Source of the DNA: Pseudomonas protegens CHA0
GTDB lineage: Bacteria > Pseudomonadota > Gammaproteobacteria > Pseudomonadales > Pseudomonadaceae
Direction: 5' to 3'
NCBI RefSeq assembly: GCF_000397205.1
Contig: NC_021237.1
Span: forward strand, 3,659,001-3,723,000
DNA length: 64,000 nucleotides
The stretch's first letter is position 1, and every line of letters begins with the position of its first letter. The position numbers were made by a program, and so were the translations under genes. The notes under the pieces were generated by a model, which saw nothing but the letters and a program-made list of their open reading frames with translations, was not told the origin of the DNA and did not search any database. Below, piece after piece: positions 34,346-42,451 of this stretch.

Positions 34346-35047
34346 TCAGCATTCCCACTCGGAACGGCTGAACAGGTAACCCTTGCCCCACACGGTCTTG
34401 ATCTTGCGCGCCTCGCCGGCGTGATCATCGAATTTGCGCCGCAGCTTGGAGATCGCCACGTCCACCGAACGATCGGTGCCGTTGAACTCGATGCCCCGCA
34501 GGCGCTGCAGGATCTGGTCGCGGCTCAGCACTTCACCGGCGTGCCGGGCCAGCACCACCAGCAGGTTGTACTCGCCGCTGGACAGCTCCACCAACTGCTC
34601 GCGCCAGGTCACGGTGCGCTCCGACAGGTCGATGCACAGGTTGCCCATGAGGATCTGGTCGCTGGCGCTCTGCGGCTCGCTGAGGCTGCTGCGGCGCAAC
34701 AGGGTACGGACCCGGGCCAGTAGCACTCGCGGTTCGCAAGGTTTTGTCACATAGTCGTCGGCGCCCATTTCCAGACCCAGCACCTGATCATGGCTATCAT
34801 CCCGCGCGGTCAGCATCAGGATCGGCAGGGTCGCCGAGTCGGCGCGCAACAGGCGGCAGACTTGCAGGCCATCCAGGCCCGGCAGCATCAGGTCGAGGAT
34901 CACCAGGTCCGGCGGGCTGGCCTTGGCCCGCTCCCGCACCTGGTCACCACGGCTGATCACGCTGACCTGATAGCCATTGCGTTCCAGGTAGCTGGCGATC
35001 AGTTCGGACAGCGCGGTGTCGTCTTCGACAAGAAGAATATTGGGCAT
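34346..35047 (-). CDS. OmpR-family response regulator (RstA-like)
   Basis: 233 residues. Receiver domain with LLVEDDTALSELIASYL, phospho-acceptor in LVILDLMLPGLDG and lysine in VTKPCEP. The C-terminal winged helix has GTDRSVDVAISKLRRKF and ends KTVWGKGYLFSRSEWE, close to E. coli RstA in pattern. It is divergent from the RND pump genes with a 202-base shared region, and likely controls the pump and its own operon. From memory, P. aeruginosa PA1435-PA1438 has the same arrangement. Confidence 0.92.
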   Translation of the reverse strand: MPNILLVEDDTALSELIASYLERNGYQVSVISRGDQVRERAKASPPDLVILDLMLPGLDGLQVCRLLRADSATLPILMLTARDDSHDQVLGLEMGADDYVTKPCEPRVLLARVRTLLRRSSLSEPQSASDQILMGNLCIDLSERTVTWREQLVELSSGEYNLLVVLARHAGEVLSRDQILQRLRGIEFNGTDRSVDVAISKLRRKFDDHAGEARKIKTVWGKGYLFSRSEWEC

Positions 35048-35159
35048 GGAGAGCGATCTTTATTGAAGAAATACAGAATACCGGCGTTCTTTATAAGGCA
35101 CCGGGCAAAACCAGCAAGGCGCCAAGGATATACAACCCTGGCCGCACCGGTGCGCAGGC

Positions 35160-35198
35160 TTCACACTTTTTCACACAGCACCTACACAGCTTCACAGC
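35160..35198 (+). promoter_or_regulatory. Direct-repeat cluster, candidate response-regulator binding site
   Basis: TTCACA at 35160, 35170 and 35191 and TACACA at 35183 form a cluster of direct repeats spaced 8-13 bases. CACAGC also recurs at 35174, 35185 and 35193. It lies 50-90 bases before the RND adaptor gene. OmpR-type regulators commonly bind such direct repeats. Confidence 0.45.
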
Positions 35199-35249
35199 GG
35201 GCCTTGACCCATGCCCTTAGCATGCCGAGGTCATTATTGGGGTATCAGC

Positions 35250-36404
35250 ATGTCGAATAAACTCTTTGCGCCATTCTGCCTGGTCGTTCTGGCAGCGGCG
35301 CTGAGCGCGTGTGGCAAGACCGAAGGCGAGCAGACGCCGCCACCGGCCAAGGTACGGATCGAAACCGTACAGAGCCAGGCCCTGTCCATCACCAGCGAAC
35401 TGAGCGGGCGCATCGCCGCGCCACGGATCGCCGAAGTCCGCGCCCGGGTAGCCGGGGTGGTGCTGCAACGGACCTTCCGCGAAGGCTCCGACGTCAAGCA
35501 GGGCGAGGTCTTGTTCCGCATCGACCCGGCCCCGTTCAAGGCTGACCTGGACAGCGCCCAGGCCAGCCTGCGCAAGGCCGAGGCCACCGCCTTCCAGGCG
35601 CAGTTGCAGGAGCAACGCTATTCCAAGCTGGTCGCCGACCAGGCCATCAGCGGCCAGGAATACGACAATGCCCGGGCTGCGGCACGCCAGGCCAGCGCCG
35701 ACGTCGCCGCCAACCAGGCCGCCGTGCAGCGGGCCAAGCTCAACCTCGGCTATGCCACCGTCACCGCGCCGATTTCCGGCCGGGTCGGCCGCGCCCTGGT
35801 CACCGAAGGCGCCCTGGTGGGCCAGAACGAGACCACGCCGCTGGCGCTGATCCAGCAACTGGACCCGATCCACGCCGACCTGACCCAGTCCACCCGTGAA
35901 CTCAACGACCTGCGCCGGGCCTTCCGCGCCGGCCAGTTGCAGCAGGTGGGCAAGGACCAGGCCAAGGCGACCCTGATCCAGGACGACGGCAGCCTCTACC
36001 CGCTGCCGGGCAAGCTGTTGTTCGCCGATATCAGCGTTGACCCGAGTACCGGGCAGATCATCCTGCGCAGCGAGTTCCCCAACCCGGACCTCGACCTGCT
36101 GCCCGGCAGTTTCGTGCGCGTGCGCCTGGAACAGGCGGTCAACCAGCAAGGCATCAGCGTGCCGCAGCGGGCCATCCAGCGCGACAGCGCCGGCATCGCC
36201 CAGGTGCTGCTGGTGGATGCGCAAAACAACGTGGTGCAGCACCCGGTGCAACTGGGTGGAGTGCAGAACGATCGCTGGATCGTCACCGAGGGCCTCAAGC
36301 CCGGTGACCGGGTGATTGTCGAAGGCCTGCAACACGCCCGCCCCGGCGAGCCGGTGGAAATCGACGCCAGCCCCCTTGCGCACGTCCAGAACCCTGGCCA
36401 GTAG
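35250..36404 (+). CDS. RND efflux periplasmic adaptor lipoprotein
   Basis: 384 residues. The lipoprotein signal VVLAAALSACGK places the adaptor in the periplasm, inner-membrane anchored. The family barrel-sandwich hybrid is clear: PRIAEVRARVAGVVLQR and YATVTAPISGRVGRALVTEGALV flank a hairpin of coiled helices. The C-terminal part includes LRSEFPNPDLDLLPGSFVRVRL. The ATG at 35250 yields the lipobox at residues 20-23. It precedes the permease by 9 bases. No outer-membrane channel gene follows, so a channel encoded elsewhere must serve it. Confidence 0.93.
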   Translation: MSNKLFAPFCLVVLAAALSACGKTEGEQTPPPAKVRIETVQSQALSITSELSGRIAAPRIAEVRARVAGVVLQRTFREGSDVKQGEVLFRIDPAPFKADLDSAQASLRKAEATAFQAQLQEQRYSKLVADQAISGQEYDNARAAARQASADVAANQAAVQRAKLNLGYATVTAPISGRVGRALVTEGALVGQNETTPLALIQQLDPIHADLTQSTRELNDLRRAFRAGQLQQVGKDQAKATLIQDDGSLYPLPGKLLFADISVDPSTGQIILRSEFPNPDLDLLPGSFVRVRLEQAVNQQGISVPQRAIQRDSAGIAQVLLVDAQNNVVQHPVQLGGVQNDRWIVTEGLKPGDRVIVEGLQHARPGEPVEIDASPLAHVQNPGQ

Positions 36405-36413
36405 GTAGTACAC

Positions 36414-39400
36414 ATGCCGCAATTCTTTATTGACCGCCCGGTATTCGCCTGGGTGGTCGCCTTCTTCATCCTGTTGGCCGGCGCCCTGGCGATCCCCCAA
36501 CTGCCGGTGGCGCAATACCCCACCGTGGCCCCGCCGCAGATCGAGATCTACGCCGCCTACCCGGGCGCCTCGGCGCAGACCCTGGACGAATCGGTGGTCA
36601 GCCTGATCGAGCAGGAGCTCAATGGTGCCGACCACCTGCTGTACTTCTCGTCCCAGAGCAGCCTCGGCAGCGCCACCATCACCGCCACCTTCCAGCCGGG
36701 TACCAACCCGGAACTGGCCCAGGTGGACGTGCAGAACCGTCTCAAGGCGGTGGAACCGCGCCTGCCCCAGGCGGTGACCCAGCAGGGCCTGCAGGTGGAG
36801 AAAGTCTCCGCCGGCTTCCTCTTGCTGATCACCCTGACCTCCAGTGACGGCCGCCTGAACGATGTCGCCCTCAGCGACTACCTGGCGCGCAACGTGATGA
36901 ACGAGATCCGCCGCCTCGATGGCGTCGGCAAGGCCCAGTTGTACGGTGCCGAGCGGGCCATGCGGATCTGGCTCGACCCGCAGAAACTGATCGGTTTCAA
37001 CCTGACCCCGGCCGACGTCAACGCCGCGGTGGCGGCGCAGAACGCCCAGGTTCCGGCCGGCAGCATCGGCGACCTGCCCAACCCTGCCAGCCAGGAAATC
37101 ACCGCGACCATCCTGGTCAAGGGCCAGCTTTCCAGCCCTGAAGAGTTTGCCGATATCGTCCTGCGGGCCAACCCCGACGGCTCCACGGTACGCATCGGCG
37201 ATGTGGCCCGGGTGGAAGTCGGCAGCCAGGAATACCAGTACGGCACCCGCCTGAACGGCAAGCCGTCCACCGCGGTGGGCGTGCAGTTGTCCCCCGGGGC
37301 CAACGCGTTGAATACCGCGACCTTGATCCGCGCCAAGATGGACGAGCTGTCGCGCTATTTCCCGGCCGGCGTGGAATACAAGATCCCCTACGACACCTCG
37401 CCCTTCGTCAAGGTCTCGATCACCAAGGTGCTCTACACCCTGGCCGAAGCCATGGTGCTGGTGTTCCTGGTGATGTTCCTGTTCCTGCAGAACATCCGCT
37501 ACACCCTGATCCCCACCCTGGTGGTGCCCGTGGCCCTGATGGGCACCTTCGCCACCATGCTGGCCCTGGGGTTCTCGATCAACGTGCTGACCATGTTCGG
37601 CATGGTGCTGGCCATCGGCATCCTGGTGGACGATGCCATCGTGGTGGTGGAGAACGTCGAGCGGATCATGGCCTCCGAAGGCCTGTCGCCCAAGGAAGCC
37701 ACGCGCAAGGCGATGCAGCAGATCACCGGGGCCATCATCGGCATCACCCTGGTGCTGGTGGCGGTGTTCATCCCCATGGCCTTCATGCCCGGCTCGGTGG
37801 GGGTGATCTACCAGCAGTTCTCGCTGTCCATGGCCACCTCGATCCTGTTCTCGGCGTTCCTCGCCCTGACCCTGACCCCGGCCCTGTGCGCCACCCTGCT
37901 CAAGCCCATTGCGGCGGGCGAACACCATGAACGCACGGGGTTCTTCGGCTGGTTCAACCGGCGCTTCGAACGCCTGAGCGACAGCTATCAGGGCGGCGTG
38001 ACCTATGCCCTCAAGCGTACCGGCCGCTACCTGCTGATCTACCTGGCGCTGCTGGCGATCATGGCGCTGCTGTTCAGCCGCCTGCCCTCCTCCTTCCTGC
38101 CAGTGGAGGACCAGGGCTACACCATCACCGACATCCAGCTGCCACCTGGTGCCAGCCAGAACCGCACGATCAAGGTGGTGGAGCAGATCGAAGCGCACAA
38201 CGCCAGCGAACCGGGAGTCGGCGACAGCACCATCATTCTCGGCTTCAGCTTCTCGGGTAACGGGCAGAACGCCGCGCTGGCCTTCACCACGCTCAAGGAC
38301 TGGTCGCAACGGGGCAGCGAGGATTCGGCGATGTCCATCGCCGACCGCGCCAACGCCGCCCTCGGCGCGATCAAGGATGCCGTGGTGTACGCCGTGCTGC
38401 CGCCGCCGATCGATGGCCTGGGCACCTCCAGCGGCTTTGAGTTCCGCCTGCAGGACCGTGGCGGCGTCGGCCACGCGGCCCTGATGCAGGCCCGGGACGA
38501 GCTGCTCAAGGCCACGGAAAAGAGCCCGATCCTGGCCAACGTCCGGGAAAGTGCCCTGGCCGAAGCGCCGCAGGTGCAACTGGAGGTCGACCGCAAGCAG
38601 GCCAACGCCCTGGGCGTGTCCTTTGCCGATATCGGCAGCCTGCTGTCCACCGCCCTGGGGTCGTCCTACGTCAACGACTTCCCCAACCAGGGGCGGATGC
38701 AGCGGGTGGTGATCCAGGCCGAAGGCGACCAGCGCAGCCAGGTCGAAGACTTGCTGCGCCTGAACGTGCGCAACAGCGCCGGCAAGATGGTGCCGCTGTC
38801 GGCCTTCGTCCGCGCCAGCTGGAGCCTGGGCCCTGCGCAACTGACCCGCTACAACGGCTACCCGGCCATTGCCGTCTCCGGCGAGCCGGCCCCTGGCCAC
38901 AGTACCGGTGAAGCCATGCAGGAAATCGAACGGCTGGTGGCGCAGTTGCCCACCGGGCTGGGCCTGGAATGGACCGGCCTGTCACTCCAGGAACGGCTGT
39001 CCGGCAGCCAGGCGCCGATGCTGCTGGGCCTGTCGCTGCTGATCGTGTTCCTGTGCCTGGCGGCGCTCTACGAGAGCTGGTCGATTCCCACCTCGGTGCT
39101 GCTGGTGGTGCCCCTGGGGGTACTGGGCGCAGTGCTGGCGGTGAGCCTGCGCGGCATGCCCAACGACGTGTTCTTCAAGGTCGGCCTGATCACCATCATC
39201 GGCCTGTCAGCGAAGAACGCGATCCTGATCATCGAGTTCGCCAAGAGCCTGTACGACGAAGGCCATGATCTGATCGATGCCACGGTGCAGGCTGCACGCC
39301 TGCGCCTGCGCCCCATCGTCATGACCTCGCTGGCGTTCATCCTCGGCGTGGTGCCCCTGGCCATCGCCACCGGCGCCAGCTCCGCCAGCCAGCAGGCGAT

Positions 39401-39512
39401 CGGTACCGGGGTGATCGGCGGCATGATCACCGCAACCCTGGCAGTGATCTTCGTGCCGGTGTTCTTCGTGGTGGTGATGAAACTGGTGAAACGCGGTTCG
39501 TCCAAGGACTGA
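36414..39512 (+). CDS. RND multidrug efflux permease (HAE1 family)
   Basis: 1032 residues, full length for AcrB/MexB-type pumps. It opens MPQFFIDRPVFAWVVAFFI. The proton-relay helix 4 reads GMVLAIGILVDDAIVVVENV with the paired Asp residues. Two large periplasmic loops and the final ASSASQQAIGTGVIGGMITA segment are present. It exports amphipathic compounds with the adjacent adaptor. Control probably comes from the divergent RstAB-like system. Substrates are not predictable from sequence. Confidence 0.94.
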   Translation: MPQFFIDRPVFAWVVAFFILLAGALAIPQLPVAQYPTVAPPQIEIYAAYPGASAQTLDESVVSLIEQELNGADHLLYFSSQSSLGSATITATFQPGTNPELAQVDVQNRLKAVEPRLPQAVTQQGLQVEKVSAGFLLLITLTSSDGRLNDVALSDYLARNVMNEIRRLDGVGKAQLYGAERAMRIWLDPQKLIGFNLTPADVNAAVAAQNAQVPAGSIGDLPNPASQEITATILVKGQLSSPEEFADIVLRANPDGSTVRIGDVARVEVGSQEYQYGTRLNGKPSTAVGVQLSPGANALNTATLIRAKMDELSRYFPAGVEYKIPYDTSPFVKVSITKVLYTLAEAMVLVFLVMFLFLQNIRYTLIPTLVVPVALMGTFATMLALGFSINVLTMFGMVLAIGILVDDAIVVVENVERIMASEGLSPKEATRKAMQQITGAIIGITLVLVAVFIPMAFMPGSVGVIYQQFSLSMATSILFSAFLALTLTPALCATLLKPIAAGEHHERTGFFGWFNRRFERLSDSYQGGVTYALKRTGRYLLIYLALLAIMALLFSRLPSSFLPVEDQGYTITDIQLPPGASQNRTIKVVEQIEAHNASEPGVGDSTIILGFSFSGNGQNAALAFTTLKDWSQRGSEDSAMSIADRANAALGAIKDAVVYAVLPPPIDGLGTSSGFEFRLQDRGGVGHAALMQARDELLKATEKSPILANVRESALAEAPQVQLEVDRKQANALGVSFADIGSLLSTALGSSYVNDFPNQGRMQRVVIQAEGDQRSQVEDLLRLNVRNSAGKMVPLSAFVRASWSLGPAQLTRYNGYPAIAVSGEPAPGHSTGEAMQEIERLVAQLPTGLGLEWTGLSLQERLSGSQAPMLLGLSLLIVFLCLAALYESWSIPTSVLLVVPLGVLGAVLAVSLRGMPNDVFFKVGLITIIGLSAKNAILIIEFAKSLYDEGHDLIDATVQAARLRLRPIVMTSLAFILGVVPLAIATGASSASQQAIGTGVIGGMITATLAVIFVPVFFVVVMKLVKRGSSKD

Positions 39513-39523
39513 CATCGCTGCAT

Positions 39524-39554
39524 GGGGTCCCGGTTCCGGGGCCCCTTCTTCTCT
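39524..39554 (+). terminator. Terminator after the RND permease
   Basis: GGGGTCCCGG and CCGGGGCCCC can form a 10-pair stem (one G-T pair) with a two-base loop, followed by the T-rich run TTCTTCTCTT. It starts 11 bases after the stop. In the other direction it would end the small-protein operon. Confidence 0.7.
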
Positions 39555-39572
39555 TGCCCGCCTCTTCTCGTC

Positions 39573-39833
39573 TCAGGCCGCCATGGCCGGGCATACCCGT
39601 GCCTGTGGGCAATCCAGGGCGAAAGGCCCGGGAAAGGCCGCAGCGGATTTGCCCGGTGGATTGCCCGCCAGCAGCGCCGGAGCCTTGGCCGCCTGGCTGT
39701 GATGGGCGATCTGGTGATTGCATTCGATGGCCCGCGCCAATGCTCCGGCCGAACCCTGGCCCAGCCCCAGCAGGCTGGTGCCATTGGTGAAGAACGCGAG
39801 GAAGGCGGTGATCATCAGACGGCGCCCTTTCAT
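39573..39833 (-). CDS. Small secreted Cys/His-containing protein, unrecognised
   Basis: 86 residues, family not recognised. A hydrophobic N terminus (MKGRRLMITAFLAFFTNGTSLLGLG) looks like a signal peptide or anchor. The remainder has a His/Cys pattern: CNHQIAHHS near residue 38 and CPQARVCPAMAA at the end. That could bind metal, but no function is claimed. GGGAG precedes the ATG by 7 bases and the ATG overlaps the stop of the upstream small gene (ATGA), which supports translation. Codon bias matches neighbours. Confidence 0.6.
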   Translation of the reverse strand: MKGRRLMITAFLAFFTNGTSLLGLGQGSAGALARAIECNHQIAHHSQAAKAPALLAGNPPGKSAAAFPGPFALDCPQARVCPAMAA

Positions 39834-40009
39834 GGCCGTCTCCCCGCTTCGGCATGGAGTACCGGGCCCTGGCCGCTTGCCGCGCCGGAATCAATCAACG
39901 CAGCGCTCGGCAGGCCCGCAGCCAGGCTGGCCCAGAGCATCAGAAGCAGATAAAGCCCCAGCGCCAGGTAGGCGCCGTACTTGGCGGAACTGAGGATCGA
40001 ACGGGCCAT
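39830..40009 (-). CDS. Small membrane protein, unrecognised
   Basis: 59 residues. A strong AGGAG six bases before the ATG supports the start MARSILSSAKYGAYLALGLY. One transmembrane helix (about residues 10-32) is followed by a short Ala/Gly-rich tail. It overlaps the next small gene by 4 bases, giving a two-gene operon convergent with the RND pump genes. Family not recognised; it might be a membrane partner for the Cys/His protein. Confidence 0.65.
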   Translation of the reverse strand: MARSILSSAKYGAYLALGLYLLLMLWASLAAGLPSAALIDSGAASGQGPVLHAEAGRRP

Positions 40010-40121
40010 GGTGATCTCCTGAGGCGTTTTCGTGCCCAGAGGATCTATCAATCAAACGCCAGTAAAAAGACGTTTATATCCATAGCCATCATCAATTTTC
40101 TTGATGCTTTAAACCGGCGTC

Positions 40122-40247
40122 TCAGTCCTGCAACAGGCTGGTCAGACGCTCGCGGGAAGTCTCCGGCTCGCCTTCGACAGGCTGGGCAGAGGACAGGATG
40201 GGGGTGGAGTAGAGCAACAGCAGAACCACGGTCAGACGCATCACCAT
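40122..40247 (-). CDS. Small secreted peptide, tentative
   Basis: 41 residues: a hydrophobic signal-like stretch (VMRLTVVLLLLYSTPILSSA) and an acidic, polar tail QPVEGEPETSRERLTSLLQD. AGGA lies 8 bases before the ATG. The upstream region is AT-rich, unlike coding DNA, and suits a promoter. It is too short for firm support and no family is recognised. Confidence 0.45.
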   Translation of the reverse strand: MVMRLTVVLLLLYSTPILSSAQPVEGEPETSRERLTSLLQD

Positions 40248-40365
40248 GCTATCGATCCTTGCTCGGGAAAGAGTCAATAATTCAGCGTCAAATTTAAACA
40301 CATGGCTATATGACACTACCAAGCAAAATTTGCCTGGCGGGAAGAATAAGTCGCAAACAGGTGAT

Positions 40366-40404
40366 GCAGGAGCGACATCACTGCTTCAGTGACGTCGCTC
40401 CTGC
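40366..40404. repeat. Long hairpin, possible terminator
   Basis: GCAGGAGCGAC pairs with GTCGCTCCTGC, continued by TCACTG/CAGTGA inside one mismatch, with the loop CTT. It resembles the GGAGCGAC class of Pseudomonas palindromes and lies about 40 bases after the 59-residue gene on the minus strand. No T-run follows. Confidence 0.55.
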
Positions 40405-40443
40405 ATACCTTGGGTTTGCTGCTTGCGGGGTGATCCGGAGCGC

Positions 40444-40623
40444 TCATTGCTGGGCTTTGTGATCCAGGGCGGCGTAGAAGTTGGCGCTTTGTTGCAGGTA
40501 CTTCTGGGTGTAGGTGTTGGTGCTGGATTTCTTCTGGCTGATTTCCACGCTGGCGCTGGCAGGCAGTGCCACGGTGGCGGAAATGGCGGAGGCTGCGATC
40601 ACGGAGAAGAGATTGAAGTTCAT
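40444..40623 (-). CDS. Small periplasmic protein, unrecognised
   Basis: 59 residues with a clear signal peptide (MNFNLFSVIAASAISATVALPASA) and a mature part of about 35 residues that is Ser/Gln/Lys-rich (SVEISQKKSSTNTYTQKYLQ). GAGGG lies 8 bases before the ATG. A long hairpin lies just downstream. No family recognised. Similar small exported proteins are scattered in Pseudomonas genomes, usually without assigned function. Confidence 0.65.
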   Translation of the reverse strand: MNFNLFSVIAASAISATVALPASASVEISQKKSSTNTYTQKYLQQSANFYAALDHKAQQ

Positions 40624-40752
40624 GGCGGTAACCCTCGTATTCAGTTGGCTTGCTTGCCCGTGTGGGCCGTGAAGCAAACTTACTCCCGAGGGTTGGCGGG
40701 AAAAAATTCTTTGCGGCAGTAGCCATTATCAGCGTCGTTAATAGAAGGAGTC

Positions 40753-40773
40753 AGGCCCCGGACGCCGGGGCCT
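40753..40773 (-). terminator. Terminator of the lactonase-like gene
   Basis: AGGCCCCGG and CCGGGGCCT form a perfect 9-pair stem with a three-base loop, just 5 bases after the stop of the minus-strand lactonase-like gene. The following T content is only moderate. Confidence 0.65.
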
Positions 40774-40778
40774 GCGGT

Positions 40779-41957
40779 CTATTGACGCACCAGGAATTTG
40801 ATATCGCTGGGGGAATCGAACGGCAGTTTCTGCACGGTCTTGCCCAGGAAACCGGTCTTGGCGTCGCGCTCGATCACCACGATCTCGTTGCTTTTCTGGT
40901 TGCCGATCAGCACATAGCGGTTGCTCGGGTCGAGGCTGAACTCCCGTGGGTGATCACCTTCCACCGAACGCCGCTGGATTTCCTTGAGCTGGCCATTGGC
41001 CGGGTCGATGGCAAACACCAGCAACTGGTTGGCGGTGCCCCGGTTGCTGACATACAGGTACTGGCCGTCCTTGGAAGCGTGCAAGGCCGCGGCGGCCTTT
41101 TTCTCCTTGGAGCCGTTGGCCGCCAGGTCGAGCATCTGACGCTGAGTCAGCTTGCCGTCCTGGTAGTCGAACACCGCCAGTTGAGCGCTCATTTCCATGG
41201 TCAGGTAGGCATGCTTGCCATCGGCGCTGAACAGCAGGTGCCGCGGGCCGCTGCCCGGCGGCAGCTGGACGAAGGCCGGGTCGGCCGGGCTCAGCGGGTG
41301 TTCCGCATTGGCCTTGGGGTCATAGCGATAGACGAAGATCTTGTCCGCACCCAGGTCGTTGGCGAACAGGAACCTGCCGTCCGGGGACGGCACCGACGAA
41401 TGCACGTGGGCCGATTGCTGGCGCTCGGGGTCGACCCGGCTGGCCGGATGACTGGTGAGCTGCACCACCGGCGACAGATGACCGTCATCGCTGACCGGCA
41501 CCACCGCCAGGCTGCCGCCCGGATCCACATCCACCGAATAGTTGCTGACGAACAGGTAGTTGCCGTCGGCACTCAGGCTGGAATGGGTGGGCTCGTTACC
41601 CTGGCTCTGCACCTGGTTGATCAGGCTCAGTTGATGGGTTTTCGGCGCCAGGCTATAGCTGCTGACACGACCGATGGGGTCGGCCTGCCCCGGGCTGTTC
41701 TCATTCACCGCGAAGACGAACTTGAGGTCCTTGGACAAGGTCAGCCAGGACGGGTTGGAGCTCTTCACCACCTGCAGCGGCTTGGGGTCGATCTGCCCGG
41801 TGCGCTCATTGAATTGCAGGCGGTACAGACCCTGGCTCTGGCCCTGGGTATAGGACCCCACCAGCAGCTCATGGGTTTCGGTGGCCGGCGCGGCCTGGAC
41901 CGCCATGGCACCGACACTGCCGGCCATCAGCAGGGGCCAGAAATTACGCATCTTCAT
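40779..41957 (-). CDS. Lactonase-family seven-bladed propeller protein (secreted)
   Basis: 392 residues with a signal peptide (MKMRNFWPLLMAGSVGAMAVQA). The rest is a beta-propeller of the 6-phosphogluconolactonase-like lactonase family: LLVGSYTQGQSQGLYRL, NPSWLTLSKDLKFVFAVNE, HSSVPSPDGRFLFANDLG, GSGPRHLLFSADGKHAYLT and the final DHPREFSLDPSNRYVLIGNQKS. Export points to a periplasmic substrate, so it is not the cytoplasmic pentose-phosphate Pgl. AAGG lies 8 bases before the chosen ATG, which overlaps the upstream small gene by 14 bases. Confidence 0.87.
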   Translation of the reverse strand: MKMRNFWPLLMAGSVGAMAVQAAPATETHELLVGSYTQGQSQGLYRLQFNERTGQIDPKPLQVVKSSNPSWLTLSKDLKFVFAVNENSPGQADPIGRVSSYSLAPKTHQLSLINQVQSQGNEPTHSSLSADGNYLFVSNYSVDVDPGGSLAVVPVSDDGHLSPVVQLTSHPASRVDPERQQSAHVHSSVPSPDGRFLFANDLGADKIFVYRYDPKANAEHPLSPADPAFVQLPPGSGPRHLLFSADGKHAYLTMEMSAQLAVFDYQDGKLTQRQMLDLAANGSKEKKAAAALHASKDGQYLYVSNRGTANQLLVFAIDPANGQLKEIQRRSVEGDHPREFSLDPSNRYVLIGNQKSNEIVVIERDAKTGFLGKTVQKLPFDSPSDIKFLVRQ

Positions 41958-42237
41958 GTTCACCTTCCTCTTCGTCGCGGGCACTGAACGCGCTCATGCA
42001 CACCAGGCGGTGCTCACCGGAGTCGCCTGCCAGGGTCCAGCTCTGCAAGTCCTGGTCGAAGGTCGCGGCCTGGACCTGGGCCAGGGTAAAGCTCCAGCGC
42101 TTGGCCGCGCGGCCGTCCATGCACTCGATCAGCAGGCGCTGCTCGTCGAGGGTGAAATCGAAGGCGTGCAGGCCGTCGATTTCCAGCATGTCGCAGGCTT
42201 CAAGGGCGCAGAGCAAGGTGTCGGTAGCAGCGGTCAT
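41944..42237 (-). CDS. Small acidic conserved protein (possibly DUF5629)
   Basis: 97 residues, acidic, no signal peptide or membrane segment. The sequence MLEIDGLHAFDFTLDEQRLLIECMDGRAAKRWSF looks like a conserved beta-rich domain that I associate tentatively with a Pseudomonas-restricted family (DUF5629). It overlaps the lactonase-like gene by 14 bases, so the two are likely co-transcribed. Function unknown. Confidence 0.7.
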   Translation of the reverse strand: MTAATDTLLCALEACDMLEIDGLHAFDFTLDEQRLLIECMDGRAAKRWSFTLAQVQAATFDQDLQSWTLAGDSGEHRLVCMSAFSARDEEEGEHEDA

Positions 42238-42405
42238 AGCGATCAGTCATCAGATGGAAAGGCGCAATGATAGCTGATTGGCGCTGCCGGGTTGGGCCAG
42301 CATTGCGCCGCGCAAGCGACTGCCCCGGATACATCCTCCGACAGGCACTGCCGGGGCCGCCCGCTTCTTCAGCACCACCTGCTTTCCCCTCGGAACACCG
42401 GCCAT

Positions 42406-42432
42406 GAAAAAGCCGCACCCGAGGGTGCGGCT
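42406..42432 (-). terminator. Terminator after the RND/MMPL exporter gene
   Basis: AGCCGCACCC and GGGTGCGGCT form a perfect 10-pair stem (42411-42432). Read on the minus strand it is followed by five T. It lies 20 bases after the exporter stop. The rest of 42238-42451 shows nothing. Confidence 0.88.
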
Positions 42433-42451
42433 GAGTACTCATGCAACGGGA

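Noticed and set aside
35217..38900. Open frame of 1227 codons on the minus strand
   Set aside because: Antisense to the RND adaptor and permease. Composition (His/Gln/Gly-rich) is typical of antisense frames in GC-rich DNA, and no domain is recognisable.
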